Source: Fomitopsis serialis
Lineage: Eukaryota > Basidiomycota > Agaricomycetes > Polyporales > Fomitopsidaceae
DNA: 64,000 nt
Direction: 5' to 3'
NCBI RefSeq assembly: GCF_022376445.1
Contig: NW_025954978.1
Span: 434,001-498,000 of the forward strand
The notes beneath the pieces were generated by a model that saw only the letters and a list, made by a program, of their open reading frames with translations, made no database searches and was not told the origin of the DNA. Positions 45,224 through 57,452 of this stretch are shown one piece after another. Both the position numbers and the translations under genes were made by a program. Numbering within the stretch: the stretch's first letter is position 1; every line of letters starts with the position of its first letter.

Positions 45224-46613
45224 GACTGCCGCTTATCTCGCGCGATGCTTTCCAATAGCCACAGTAGACAAGATATTGCATGCAAGTCCTATTTGCCCTC
45301 GTATGAGCACTGAGCAATGACGATGCAAGGCGAGCTGAAGCCGCGCGCGACCCGAAGCTATCGTGCCGACCGGTCAGATGGAACCTAGCAGTTCGTGGAT
45401 CTTCCAGCCTCGTCGTTACAGGCTGAGAAAGTAGGAAGGATGGAAGGAATTAATGGCGTTAAGAGCATGAACTTGAGTATGCAATAGTACTTGAGGCGTG
45501 GACCGTGCTGAACGGCATGCCGGGCGCGTCGTAGCACTCACGTGATATCACTGGCGACTACACGAGCGGCAAATATATGCGCACTCACTTCCAAGCCTAC
45601 TCTATGCTAATACGCATTCAACCGCAATATACTACGTAGCGAGGGACGGAGCTGCAGGACATTCCGCAGGTGCGTTAATGAAACGAATCTATGAGGTAAC
45701 ATGCGCGCTCTACTTGCGACAACGTTTAGGTAAACATGCAGCCCAACGCGGCGTTATCCAAGCAGGTTTTGCTTTTGTCCCCTGCAGAAATGGATCATCA
45801 CGTCTTCAGTGGCTCTTGAGTTGCTGTTCGATGATTTCGGATGATCTTATCCAGACTGCGGGCGTTTGTACGGGTCGTACGAAGACTCGGATGCCGAGCC
45901 TGACGTAGTCTGCAAGGCATACGGAGAGAATGAGCTCTGGTCGGCTGGACGATGACCCTCTGTGAGGTTGAAGTCGTTGAAGGATCGGATTATCGGTACG
46001 CTCTATCTCTGTTATCTCTGGATCAACCCTCTAGCATTGACAGTTTGTTGACCGCTTCTTCCGAGGTACATGTGCGGAACATGTGCGCCGGCCTTCTCGC
46101 ACAGGTAAATACGGCGTCCGGTGTCGCGTGCTGGCACTTGAAACCGGTCGAGGCCGACAACACACAAGAGCGCCTCCCAGAAGCCTCCGGATGTACAGAG
46201 CTTCTGCACAAGCTGATTCTCTATACCCGGCAGTCAGACTTCAGTGAGCCCTTTCAAGCACTATGCGATGTGATCAACATGACCCGCTGTTCTGCCTTTG
46301 TCGGTATGCAGTTTGCCTTCGGAGACTTTCAGCGCTCCGACTGCTGGAATCGACCGCTCTGTACAAGTAGCTTGCGAGGGAACATCCTCGCACGGCCGTT
46401 CCGATGACCTTCCCCGATTCCAAGGGCCCAATGCCGTGCCGCAAGGTTGGTCCCTACCTTCGGCGAGGTGCCATCTCGCTCATGCGACCCCCCCAAAAGT
46501 CCGCAACGCACAGCCCTACAGTTTTAGGTATCCTGGTCCCAGACACACGGTCCGTAGATACTTGGGGATGAGAGGCCCCGAATTACTGGACCGAGGATAA
46601 GGACGAAGAAACA
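45224..46613. other. Divergent intergenic region, no supported gene
   Basis: About 1.4 kb between two divergently transcribed starts. One ATG-initiated open stretch of 151 codons lies at 45952-46407 (plus). It is Cys-containing but matches no family I know, and the opposite strand is open too. I do not call it a gene. Confidence 0.45.
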
Positions 46614-46621
46614 TATTTATA
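46614..46621 (+). promoter_or_regulatory. TATA-like box of the two-TM membrane protein gene
   Basis: The sequence TATTTATA lies 60 bp before the ATG at 46681, in a locally AT-rich patch. Spacing resembles that of the P450 TATA box at 5027. Inferred only from motif and position. Confidence 0.4.
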
Positions 46622-46680
46622 CAATACAGGTAAGCTCGAGTCGGTATCTCCCTGTTCCTCGTCCCCCAACCAGCTCCAGG

Positions 46681-48514
46681 ATGGGCAATAATCTGGGCAA
46701 CACTCTTTACTACCAGGGAGATGAAGAGGAGTCGTTTGCGGGCTGGATGGAGGCGGCGGGAATCATTCCGCCCAAGGGAAGCAACGGCGCGGGGGACCCC
46801 GCAGCGGCACCCGGCAAGGAGGGGTCACCAAGCACCGTTCGTCCTGCTCTGAGTCTCACAACTACTCAGCGACAAAGAACCTCGTCCCAGCTTAGCGGCA
46901 TCTCGGATCTGCGGAGGTTGCGCTCATTACCCTGCGCTCCGGCACGCGTGTCTACGAGCACGGGCAACCACGCTCACTTGGAACCAGGCTCACAACATGG
47001 TCGCCCGAATTCGATGCGGCAATCGTCGCTGGACTCCGATGCAGAGGTGCCCCCGGCAGAGGTCCCCTCATCAAGCCTCTCCACCATCGTTGATAGCCCG
47101 ATATCAACGACATCGAAGTTATCGTCGCATGATACCAACACCTCCCCTGACGACGTCAGTCCCTCGACGACGCTTTATACTGGTCCTACCATCCTTCCCT
47201 TTGACCCGTACGAGGGACGATCCGACACTGATTCCGACAGCGACTACATCCCCGGGAGATGGGTACCACTTTCGTCTGAGAGGACGGGTGATGGGTCGAG
47301 GCCAGCGTCACACCAACAACTGCGCCAGCAATTATCTGCGACCTCAGTGCGAGGTGGTACTACTACCCCTTCCGAAACGGAAGTGGTCGTACCACCTCGT
47401 CCTCAGGTTGTTGTTTATCAGGGTGACGTCGACCATGACATTGACCCTCAACATCTTCGGCGCCCATCATCCACACCTGCATCTAGTATGCAACCCAAGA
47501 TGATCCCTCCGCCTCCAAATCCATATTCGCCTCAAGGGTATGCTTCACAGCATCACGCGAATGCTTTCACAGTGCCTATGACAGCGCGCTACTCAGCCAT
47601 CGCGCCGGACGCTACCCCGTTTCCGCTTCCAGAACCAGGCTCAGGCATGGCTGCTGTTTCCGGGGCTTATGTCGCTACTTCCCATCCATACATTGGACCG
47701 GGTGGGGGTGCTTCACCCAACGGCTATCTGTATCCCAATGGAGCCGTTGCTACTGGCTTTGCTATAGGAACACCTTATCAGCCGTTCCTACCCTCGCGCC
47801 GTACCACATGGGTGCCGCAACCTACTACGTCCCCACAACCACATGATGTGTATGCAGACGAAGAAAGTCTGGCCTCGTTGCGTGCTGTGCATGCATACAG
47901 AGGTTCGCAGAGTCGTATGATGAATTTTGATCCTCACTGGGATGATGCGGAGCTCCTCACGGAGATGCGCAAGACATACGACAAACTTCGCTCGTGGCGG
48001 AGGTGGTGCTCGCTCAAGAACGTACGGTCTGTCACGATGATCTCAGTAAGCAGGAGTCTCGGTGTGCCATGTCATAGACTCTGACTCTTTCATACGCAGA
48101 TTCAGAGCAGGGACAAGTTCGTCTATCCTCAGCGAATTGGTCCAGCCAGAGTCAGTTCACGGCAACATATGCGGTTCCGGTTCTTCCTCAATCACCCGGA
48201 GAAGCTGCGAGGGAGTCGGGACTTGATGGGGCAACTCATGTCGCGACCTGGCGTCGGCATTGAGTTTGTCGAGCGCTGGCAAGCAAAACGGCTGACATTC
48301 GCCGTCATCGGACTGGTCTTCCTCTCGCTGATAGTCTCTTTGACCTATGCATGGATTACAAGAGACGTGTCCACTGCATTCAGCATCGGGTGTATGTGCA
48401 TCAGATGCATGTTCTTGACGCAAGAACTGATTTTGGGTTTTGCTAGCATATATGACCTCCGCCTTTTCGGTCATCGTGGTGCTGGTCGGGATACTGGGTC
48501 TCGTGGACCTTTGA
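46681..48514 (+). CDS. Conserved hypothetical membrane protein, disordered N-terminal region and two C-terminal TM helices
   Basis: Start ATG 46681 gives MGNNLGNTLYYQGDEEESFA. About 400 residues are disordered, rich in S, P, T and G (SSLSTIVDSPISTTSKLSS; PKMIPPPPNPYSPQGY), suggesting phosphoregulation. A folded, strongly charged segment follows: DPHWDDAELLTEMRKTYDKL, RSWRRWCSLKNVRSVTMIS, then after an intron RDKFVYPQRIGPARVSSRQH and RFRFFLNHPEKLRGSRDLMG. TM1 is LTFAVIGLVFLSLIVSLTYA (about 48290-48350). An intron at about 48391-48449 splits a Ser codon (IG^SYMTSAF) and TM2 is FSVIVVLVGILGLVDL, ending at TGA 48512-48514. Similar proteins with this FDPHWDDAELL...YPQRIGPARVSSRQ block occur across Agaricomycetes, to my knowledge without an assigned function. 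No enzyme motif is visible. The frame is intact. Confidence 0.75.
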
Positions 48515-50130
48515 GGCGGATAGTTCTACGTTAATCCTTTAATTCTTATCTGTACATTATCCTACGACGCTACAAACAGTGCAGGTCGTTGCGTGACGGC
48601 TGATGTGTACGTATGTGCAACAGTTGGCGGGGTTATCACGAAACAGCAGCGGACACTTATCAGACGCTACACTTGAGCAGGGGGTAGTCTCGCCGCAAGC
48701 TATAAGACCGTCCACGTCGTGCGGAGTTTGTGTCGAACCCAGAGCAGAGGGGACTTTGTCGAAATCGCACTGTGGTGCGCTACAAGTCTGCTATCAGGAG
48801 GACCTTCGAATACATAAGACATCCTCAGTACGAATATTCCAACGATTGTTGCCTTGCAATATTCAATACATACCTTCGTGCAAACACAAGCCCCTAGGAC
48901 GTCAAGACAGCAATATCAGACACAATATTTGGACCACACGCACACACTTGTCTTGTATTTCGGGTCATAATACAAGACGATCTGCCTGTACACTATGCGT
49001 CCGTCTCATGGTACAAATGAGCCATATATCCTACATCTCTACACCAGGGGGCGCGAGTGCCGGGATACGAGGACGGAGGAGGGACTTGAGGAGTGAGTAC
49101 GAGCGGCCGTAGTCCTGGGGTACTTGATTTGCGGCGACTGCTTCGATCTTTCGATGCAGACTATTCCTAAAGACAGGGCCTCTCGCGGCACCTGTAACGA
49201 CTTTCCACGCGAACAATGAGAACGCGCAACCTAATACCGACAAGGATGGGTGTTTCGATGCGTCGGGCAGTGGGGCACGACATCGGGAGGGCATCGACAC
49301 GCCATAGAGTCGGGAGTCCTGGGGTAATTGATTTGGAAACGGAAGTGTTGTACGCGACACTAGCCGGACTCCTCTGCGAGTCGGCTCTAGTCGACGTGAC
49401 CACTTCGGCCAGACACTACAGCGACTTGTAAGTCAAGCTGTTTCCTGGCGACTTCTGGCTAGCAATCACAATCGATTGATTCGATCATGCTTGTCGTAGC
49501 TCTCGACTCCGCCACCGTGGACCGATGTCGGAGTTGACCTCCTAGGACAAAGCGACTGAGATGGTGACTGCAGTCGGGTCATTCTCGGAGGCCATCGTGC
49601 TGCTCAGCGATGCACATTGGCGACTACAATGAATGGTTGAGTGCCAGAAGCGGAGTCCAATGATACCAGAACTCGACGCACCTTCAGTTTCTCTGACATG
49701 ACGGCCATCAACTGGAGTCACTAGAGCCTGGCTGAGAGGGGAGCACGTAGGATCCTATGCTTGATGATCGCACCACGTGCCGAAGCAGGGGGCGATGGCG
49801 AAGATCCTTGACCACACGTCGGCGGAGCGGGGAGCCTACTAATGAAAGTGGCCCCCAACAGCGATCAACGCCGAATATATGGATGTCCTGGGGTATTTGA
49901 TTTTGAACACAGAAGCGCAACACTGTCGTCGTGGACAACAAGTCGCTGCTTCACCTGCTGACTATAGACGACTTAGCTCGCATACTTCCTACGAGATATG
50001 CAACTCACGCTCTACAGCCCAGAGTGTCCGGCATGCCCAACAGCTACCACGGTTGTCGTCGTGTCCCCTTGCTGTTCCACAACCCACGGTCAGGTTCGCC
50101 CAGGAGACATCGCGCATACAACGCACCCTT
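48515..50130. other. Intergenic region with one doubtful small open frame and three short dispersed repeats
   Basis: About 1.6 kb. An ATG-initiated open stretch of 169 codons lies at 48603-49112 (plus), with no recognisable domain and an open opposite strand; treat it as doubtful. Three 19-nt repeats are described separately. The IMD gene promoter should lie towards the right end. Confidence 0.4.
49112..49903. repeat. Three short direct repeats, GTCCTGGGGTANTTGATTT
   Basis: Copies at 49112-49130, 49316-49334 and 49885-49903 differ only at one position (C, A or T). Copies 2 and 3 stay similar a little further (GGAAACGGAAG versus TGAACACAGAAG). Read on the minus strand all three encode Asn-Gln-(Val/Leu/Ile)-Pro-Gln-Asp, the variable base being the first of a hydrophobic codon. 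Copies 2 and 3 extend to PNQLPQDSRLYGV and QNQIPQDIHIFGV. Confidence 0.7.
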
Positions 50131-50963
50131 ACGGCATCACTGCGAGCGCAGCGAGGACAGCGCAAGCCTAGTGCGTGAAGGATACAGTAGCCGGCAAAGA
50201 CAGACGAACTCAAGAACGCGCTTATGTACGTTTCCTGATTTAGCTGTATTTGGTACGGTACCCGACGCGCTGGGCGCTTAGCGTTCCGTCGCGCAGTCAG
50301 TAGGCTGGCGCTCGTTGTGCGACTCATCCACCACGGTCATGTCCTCCGGTGCACTCAACGAGCCTATTGCGGATAGGGAGTCTATTCACAAGTCGTGCAG
50401 GTCGCTCGAAGCCGTTGTCAACGTGCTCAATGACTACTGCGAGGCCGCAAATGCGATCCTAACTCTGCAGCGGAAGCTCGTCAAGGCCTTGCGAGATGCG
50501 GCGGCGGCGAAGTGTGTGCCTGAGATACCAGGTACGGGAACCAAGCAACGAGACGTTAATTCGCTCAATGGTGCCCTATTAGCGAACGCGCTGAACGTGA
50601 GCGCGACCATCTTCGACACGCTCTGCGAAGTGGACGCAAAGTTCGTCAAGCTCGCCGACAAGGAGTGCGACGCGGTCAGTGCGGAGGTCAAGAAATGGTT
50701 CAAGAAGCTCGCTGTGAGTGCTCTGCATGTATGCGCCAAAGTGCTGGCCTTACGGCGGTCCGTCAGAAAGAAGAGCGTGCGTACGACGATCGCCTCGCCA
50801 ACGCCAACGCCAAGCTCAAGCAAGCCGGGCAACTGTACGAGAAGAAGGCCAAGAAGAACCCGCAGGACGCGGCCGACGAGCATGCGCGTTACATGAACAT
50901 CCTGACCACTCTGGGCCCCGAGATCAACCAGGAGAAGTAGTCAGTACCTCTGTCATTCGCACT
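50131..50963. repeat. Long near-identical direct repeat, copy A (IMD gene 5' part)
   Basis: About 830 bp that recurs at 63173-64000, offset 13,037-13,042 bp. By eye there are only five differences: one-base indels near 50140 and 50270, G/A changes near 50146 and 50197, and a 3-nt indel (CTATTAGCG versus CTAGCG) near 50578. Left of 50131/63173 the similarity stops at ACGGCATC. The right limit is not seen because copy B meets the window end. Confidence 0.93.
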
Positions 50964-52455
50964 TGTTACCGTCACTCACCCCCGGTCAGCAATCACTCGC
51001 TTATGGTGACGCGTAGGCATCACTCGACGATACACAGCTTGGCCGCCAGTCTCTCTCGCGTGGCGGACGCAGAATGGCTTCGTTCCTGCGAGGGCGTGCG
51101 ACGCTCTGCTCCTACCATCGGACAGCTCGGCGAATGGCGCGTCTACTGCGAGGGTGGATGGTCAGGCCCGCTGCCTGCAGACCTACCGAACGGCGAGGCT
51201 CCTGATCGTCCCGACCGCTCTGTGACGCCGATTGCCCAAGGACGCGCCGTGACACCGAGCATGGAAAAGTCGCCGCAAGGTCCCAGTACTCCGATGTTGG
51301 AGAAGCCTGCGCCCGAATATTCATCGCGTCGTCCGAGCGAGCAGGAGACAGATGCATCTTCACGAGCCGTCACGCCGTCGCACGACTCGTCACCCGCTCC
51401 GCCGCAGTATCACCCTGCGAAGACGATAGCTGATGACTCTGTCAGGTCCCTGGCATCTCTGTCGTCCTTCCCCTCACCGCCTACACATTTCCCTATGCCA
51501 CCTCTTGCGAAGGCCGAGGCTAGCTCTCCGGTGAAGGAGACGAGGCCCGAGTCCCCTCGCGGACCACGTACACCATCTGAAATTCTCTTCCAGCGCAGGA
51601 CAGAGTCACCTATCCCGCTCGCGCCGTCCGAGACATCACGCCCCCTACCATCCCCCGCCGCTCAACGCGCCGAACCTGCTGCCATTGCCACATCGGTTCC
51701 TGTTGAGACTAATGGCAAGGCCGTCGACGGGAACGCTACGCAGCAGGGATCAGATTCGCAGCACTCGATTGCGCCGGAGAGTCCGGAGAGTCGAGAATCG
51801 CACGAGCGGCATGAGGCAAAGACCCCGTCCCCAGTGCTTACGCGCGCTGCGAGCAAGAAGATCAAGTTTGAGAGTGCAGCAGTTTCATCAGGTCCGACTA
51901 GTTCGATCGGTGGATCTTCGCAAGGCGGTGACCATGTTGACGACGGTGAATTCGGCGCCCTCAGACCTAGGGAAGAAAAGCGGCCGCGACAAGGTGGACC
52001 CGTCGACGCGCAGACCTCGCAGCCGATCGAGCGGAGCGACACTGGCATGAGCAACGGCAGCGTAGTGGCTGCCCTGCGTGATCGATATTCACGGATAGTA
52101 CGCTCGCTACCATTGCTGCTCACGGGGTGCTGCACTGACCCGCGATATCTCCTGACAGCCCGAACAACCTACGTCGCCTCGTAAGGAGGTGCCAAGGTCA
52201 CCGACGAGCGTATCTAAGATCGCGAACAAATACGAGCCCATCGACGTTGCCCCGACTTCTCCGCGGCTCCCACCTACCTCGCCCGCTGCAGACCGCCGTC
52301 GTCTGTCGATGGATACCTCGCGGAATACTCAGACGAGTCATGGTACGAGCCTAATTAGACCGAGAGGTGGGCGTGTGAGCGTGGCGTGGGGGCGGGGCGG
52401 GGATCGTCGCACGGCGGGCGTGGGGAGTTTACGTGCGAGCGCAGGGATTGGCTGA
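50339..52455 (+). CDS. IMD/I-BAR-like domain protein with long disordered tail
   Basis: Probable membrane-curvature or phospholipid-binding protein of the fungal IMD group (Ivy1-like). Start ATG 50339 gives MSSGALNEPIADRESIHKSC. A helical bundle follows: LEAVVNVLNDYCEAANAILT, LQRKLVKALRDAAAAK, NVSATIFDTLCEVDAKFVKL and ADKECDAVSAEVKKWFKKLA. After an intron at 50714-50766 come KEERAYDDRLANANAKLKQA and YEKKAKKNPQDAADEHARYM. A second intron at 50937-50989 joins NQE to NHSLMVTRRHHSTIHSLAAS, SRVADAEWLRSCEGVRRSAP and TIGQLGEWRVYCEGGW. The remaining roughly 420 residues are disordered, S/P/T/E-rich with many SPxx sites. An intron at about 52097-52156 leads to TSPRKEVPRSPTSVSKIANK. The stop at 52453-52455 is the first in frame, but another short intron near 52342 could change the end. 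The frame is clean. Confidence 0.85.
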
Positions 52456-52482
52456 GGGCAAAACGCAACTGGCGCACCAAGT

Positions 52483-52503
52483 CCAAAAAACGTCCTTTTT
52501 TGG
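52483..52503. terminator. Perfect A/T hairpin just after the IMD gene
   Basis: CCAAAAAA, loop CGTCC, TTTTTTGG: an 8-bp perfect stem with a 5-nt loop, 27 bp after the IMD stop codon. In a bacterium this would be read as an intrinsic terminator. In a fungal nuclear gene the role is unknown; it may be a 3' processing signal or chance. Confidence 0.35.
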
Positions 52504-52553
52504 GGCATAGTTTCGCCTCCCCGCAGGGAGCTCGTCAATTATGGTGTGCTGAA

Positions 52554-52610
52554 TTTTTTCGTAGATCACGCAAACGGGCCCCGGTATGTACATCGGTGCT
52601 AACGAAAAAA
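52554..52610. repeat. Inverted repeat TTTTTTCGT / ACGAAAAAA
   Basis: Perfect 9-bp arms at 52554-52562 and 52602-52610 separated by 39 bp. It lies 50 bp after the first A/T hairpin, in otherwise GC-rich sequence. Function unknown. Confidence 0.5.
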
Positions 52611-52894
52611 GCGTCCCCCCTCTCTGCCGTCACTCGCGGCGACGGCTGGTCCCTCCCCTCCATCTCAATGGCAGTCGGCGGCCTGGGAACACACAGCAAG
52701 GCGAGTACCGTACCAGGTGAGTGCCCGTGCAAGGTCGTCGCGGCCGCAGGCTGTACGCCCTTAATGGAGCAGCTGCGGTCAGTCGCTGTCGCACAGTAGC
52801 TACGTATCGAATATACCTCGTCAACGCTGTGCGATGACCGTGGGCTGGCTGTTCAGGTTGTCAATATTGGAGCCCTGAACATTGACAAAGTTGC

Positions 52895-55800
52895 ACTCAC
52901 CGTATCGGCAGATAACGTGCATCGCCATTCGCACCACACAGCGCGAACGTCGTGGAAGGCAATCTGCCACGCGCTGTCCCTCATAGCCCCGTCCTTGTCA
53001 GGACGGGCTCGCCGTTGTCAGTGACCGACAGAGCAGGCACGAAGAGGCTGACTCACGCTGAATGGTGATCCATCATCCTGCGCATCCCGGTAACGGACTG
53101 CGCACAACGCTTCGAGGATGTGCAGCACAGTCGGGCTGGAATCGGGGGACTTGGCACAGATAGTGCTCTTTGAAGATGTGGATTCACGGGTCCGGTGGAA
53201 GGCCTTCTTGATGCTTGACATGGGTATCGATGGAGCGAGCAGAAAGTGGGTATGGACGGGCCGGCGCTGAGCCTTGTGCCGCTCGCCGGACGTCGTTATG
53301 TCCGTACCACGCTCGACCTTGATGGTGGGGCCATAACGTTTGACACGGGGCCCCGCGAATGAAGCGGATAGCAGAGGTGCGGACCAGGTCTGTGGGGCGC
53401 AACGCCACGTCGGCCATGAGCCATGAGCATCAGTACTGGTCTTGGGTCGACGACGTGCCCGAGACGTCGCTCGCCGGACGTCGATCTGTATATACATCGC
53501 CGTTCCGGGTACCGTGAAGGGCGCATGCGAACGTGTATGGGGCTGGCGAAGGGTCTTCTCCAAAGTTGGTACGTCGCCTGTGTGTCTCGGCAGGCGCGTC
53601 ATTATAGATTGTGACACACTATATTCGCATGAGTACTTACGAGAGGATGGCCATGAGCACTTGAGTGTACCCTCAAAGGTACGAAGGACTTGTTGCCTTG
53701 ACATACTCACCACGTGTCTCATGCTCGTTGTGTGTCGATCCATGTAGACGGTATTGTCGGACGCTGTCGCCCACTCGCGGGTTGGCTGCATGATGGTGTC
53801 TATCAGGTAGCCAGAGTACTGGCAGCGCTACCGCGCTGCTCCTTGGCGATCCGAGTCGACGCATGAATGAGTAGACGTGGACAGCAGACGCTGTCCAGTG
53901 TAGTAGTCAGTCGGTGTCAATACACGTTGATACAGTCATCTACGCACCATGACGGGCACCCCGCTCGCGGGAAGACGATCCATATATATATTGCCATGCA
54001 CGGTTGACTCAGGCCGGGCATCGTCGCGGAGGAACATAGGACAGACCGCGCCGAAAGACCTATCCGTTGCATGCTGGTATCAGCAGAGGAAGACCAACAC
54101 GAAAACACATTGCCCACCTCGTTCCATCATCCTCACAGGCAGTAACACCTCACGAATGAATGAAAGGGGCCCGGAATAGCTTGTTGCCCTTCGGTTGGTC
54201 CTTCTAGTGGATGCAATGTGATGTGCATGAGCACCGCTCAACCTCGGACTCGGAGATGTCTGTGCGACGTTGCTCGCACCGTGATATCATCGTTCATTCA
54301 TCCGCTCGTAACTTACGCAGCCATATACATGTTCCCGGAGTCACCCACCGTACCAGTCATGTTTGAGAATGAACAGACTCAGAGTGCCGCAATACAGAAG
54401 ATCACTCGCCCCCCGACAGATACTCGGTGTACTATTGGGGCACAGACTCGCTAAGCTTACCTCAAAGGGCATTCGGCGTCGACGCCGGGAACCAGCAACC
54501 TTCGCTACCGACAGAGCGTACACGTCTCTGATCACATCACATTTATAATGCATGCCTATCAGTCCGAGTCGAACGAATGTAACTGAGTGCGGAGTGGTCA
54601 GTACACTCGGAATCAAGCCGCGGCAAGGCACCTACTTTAGTGTAAATATGACACACGATACTCCCTGACTCGACGTGGCGGATGCTCATCTATCCATAAC
54701 CGGTCAATGATCAATGTCTTTGGACGGTTCGCACACGTGCGGCCAACGTACCTGTCATAGCCAGCTTGTCACGCAGCTTGTCCACTCGGCAGACAGAATG
54801 CTTCGGTCAATTTGACGGCGACGGGTCCATGGGTCAACTGCGCATTTGCACGCATGCAACGACTCGACTGAGCCGCGTGCTCATGCCCCGGCACATGTCT
54901 GTCTCTGTCAGTACGTCTCACGCAGACAAGCTTTAAAGCAACCAACCCACTGGCAGAGACGCAGCATGAGTCTACGCACGTCATGAGATTCCGAATCTGA
55001 CGCATACCGTGCCGACAATATTGGTGCAGACTTACCATATGGTCATGCGTAGGGCCAGTCCCAGTGGCAATCGAGTCAATGTCCTGTCTTCAAAGCTTCA
55101 CAGCGCCAACGAACGTCGAGGCCTGCAGTACTGCTGAGTATTACACCGATCGAGCAACTCGGCGGAGTGACAGTACTCACTTACTGGTATATGGTGCACG
55201 TCGCGCGCGTGCGCTTCATTGAAGCTTGACTCAGGCCGTAGTAGCTGCTCTCCAGGTTTCATGGACAGTTAGGGTTCATCGCGCAGGGACACAGATACGT
55301 ACACAAACCTACTTGTATTGAGCCACCAGGATTGGGCCGACTTGGAGTTGAGCCTGACTTGTGCACAGCTTGAGACTATAAGTCACTCGGAGCATCCTGC
55401 CAACGCACGACCATTTGAACGGTGAGCGTCTGATGTTCTATATTGGGAAGACGGTACTTACTTAAAGCGGCTCGTACGAGCCCTCGGGCTCGCCGTGACT
55501 AGCACATTTGATGTGAGCTCGCAGCCTCTGCGGTTGGAAAAGAAAGATTCAAAGAGACAGTGAGTATGAATGTGTACACGAGCTGTAAGGAATATACTCA
55601 CTAGATGCACGTTCGTCCTCAATGTTCGTGGCAGCGGTGGACCAGAGATCAGGATTCGAGAGTGAAGTTGGTGAGCCCCGAGCGAATGGTCAAGCTTCAA
55701 GGCGGAGGATGTGTGTGCGCCGAATCTAGGCAGCCGACTCGGAGGTGCATGCTAGCATAGTGTGGGCATCGGGAGTGGTACGTCCTGCAATTCTACCCAG

Positions 55801-57452
55801 CCTATATATTCCCCGCCGTGTTCGGCTCCAGCATACATAATGCCAGACTTGTGTCAGAACAGCCTTGATAGCACATGTCCACATTCGCCTCGATCCTCGC
55901 CTCAAGATGGTGCCACAAATCCACGTCAACGCCACCAGAGGTTTCTTCGGATGCTAAGTGCTAAGTGCTCAGCGCTCATCAATCAATTCACGCCACAATT
56001 CTACTCACCCATACACTCTGCTTCGCTCATGTCTCCCAGTTGTGCTTCAATATGACTCAGACCCAAGAATATTGAGTGGGAGATTCAACCACACAAATTC
56101 AGCATTGGGCTGTGACAGCTTAAGCAGCAACTGCAGAGAACTCAATCACTCTTAGCCTTACTCAATGCTCGTCGACTGATGTCTTCTCAGCCATGTACCG
56201 AGCCGATTTCATCACTATCACTGGCATGGAATGATACTTACGTGTATAGCTATCTTCGATACTGAACGTTGAACATTGAACTCCAAGTCGGAACCTGTAC
56301 ATCGGAACAGGATGAATGGACATTCACGTAGTAGGCCCATCATCCTTATCAGTCACATAACAAGTCAATGAATCACTCACAGTCTTTTGGTCACAGGTCA
56401 CTTCATGGTGTCCGGCACGTAGAGCCCTGGGCTCCGACGGAAGTGCGAGGTCGGAGGGCAAGCTACTCATTATGGGAGTCTGGTGATCCTTCGGTGAGCT
56501 TTGCCAGATTTAGCGACTCGCTGTTATGGACCTCGATGCAATGGTGCTGGCATTTCAACATATTGACCTTCAAGACTGTAGTACTCGTAATAACACAGTA
56601 CTTGTGTCAAACGTTAGAGCCAGTTGAAGCTTCGAGCCAGAGTGAGAAGCCGGGCCGGGCCATGATACTTACCAGGTGCACTCGGATACTACTAGACGTG
56701 ACCCACTTATGTAATCCTTCGTTCGTGAATAGCACCCATATGTGGAGACCCGGGCTGCGACTCAGATGCACGGCAGCAGCAGTGACATGAGTAACAGTAT
56801 ATAGACGAGACGGGGTACGTACACGGTCACGTCCTCAGAGGAGAGGAGGATCACGACGCGTGCGCCGCAAGTCGCACTTCAGAGCTTCAGCCACAAACAC
56901 CACTCTCTCCCGTTTGCTCACTCGCTCGCTGGTCGAAACGTTGACCCCTTCTCTTGTCAGTGTATATGCGGCTGTAATGCAATTACCCAAGCCCGTCTTT
57001 CTGGCTGGAAACGAAAACACTGCGGCCCGCTCTCGGGCACCGTCGGTGTTGGCTATCCTCCGACTCTGGGCCAACCGCCACTGCATCGTCTTTGCGCTCG
57101 GCTCGTCTGCTTTAAAATCTTGCTTCGCCTTCGACAGCTCAGTCCTCTGAACGACATAATGGTCTCTGCTTCCCAGCCGTGCTCGCAACCATACGTGTGC
57201 AGTTGGAGCTGCCACCACACGTTCTCGTGGATACTCAACGAGTTCTACCAGCCACCGTGACACTGGGATATCCGTACGCTCGACAGATCCTGTCCAACAA
57301 GCTATGATCGAATGGTTTGGTCGGGCCGTGTAGTGTGGGGACGGGTATCATCATTCCGGTGAGTCTGTGTATGCGCCTGCCTCCGAGAAGTGTCTCCCGC
57401 TACATGCGTTGCATCACTTGTATGATGCAGAGAGGACGCAAGCGGGACTCAC
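52895..57452 (-). other. Candidate multi-exon minus-strand transcript, function and coding status unknown
   Basis: No known domain was found, but the minus strand carries about fifteen GTAAGT or GTGAGT donors (plus-strand complements starting at 52895, 53051, 53635, 53705, 54311, 55030, 55175, 55179, 55456, 55596, 56003, 56236, 56375, 56667 and 57447), against two on the plus strand. Several continue into convincing introns: from 55601 down, GTGAGTATATTCC, a branch-like TACTCACTG, a pyrimidine run and CCGCAG (about 74 nt); from 55461 down, GTAAGTACC to TTGGCAG (about 64 nt); from 56672 down, GTAAGTATC with CTCTAACG and ending in CTACAG. Exons between them are about 50-150 nt. The longest open exon would run from about 57296 to 56835, roughly 155 codons without recognisable motif, and its opposite strand is also open. 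It could be an orphan gene, a spliced non-coding RNA or a decayed gene. Confidence 0.4.

Noticed and set aside
45952..46407. ATG-initiated open frame of 151 codons, plus strand
   Set aside because: No domain, the opposite strand is open too, no splice pattern, and it lies in the upstream region of a well-supported gene.
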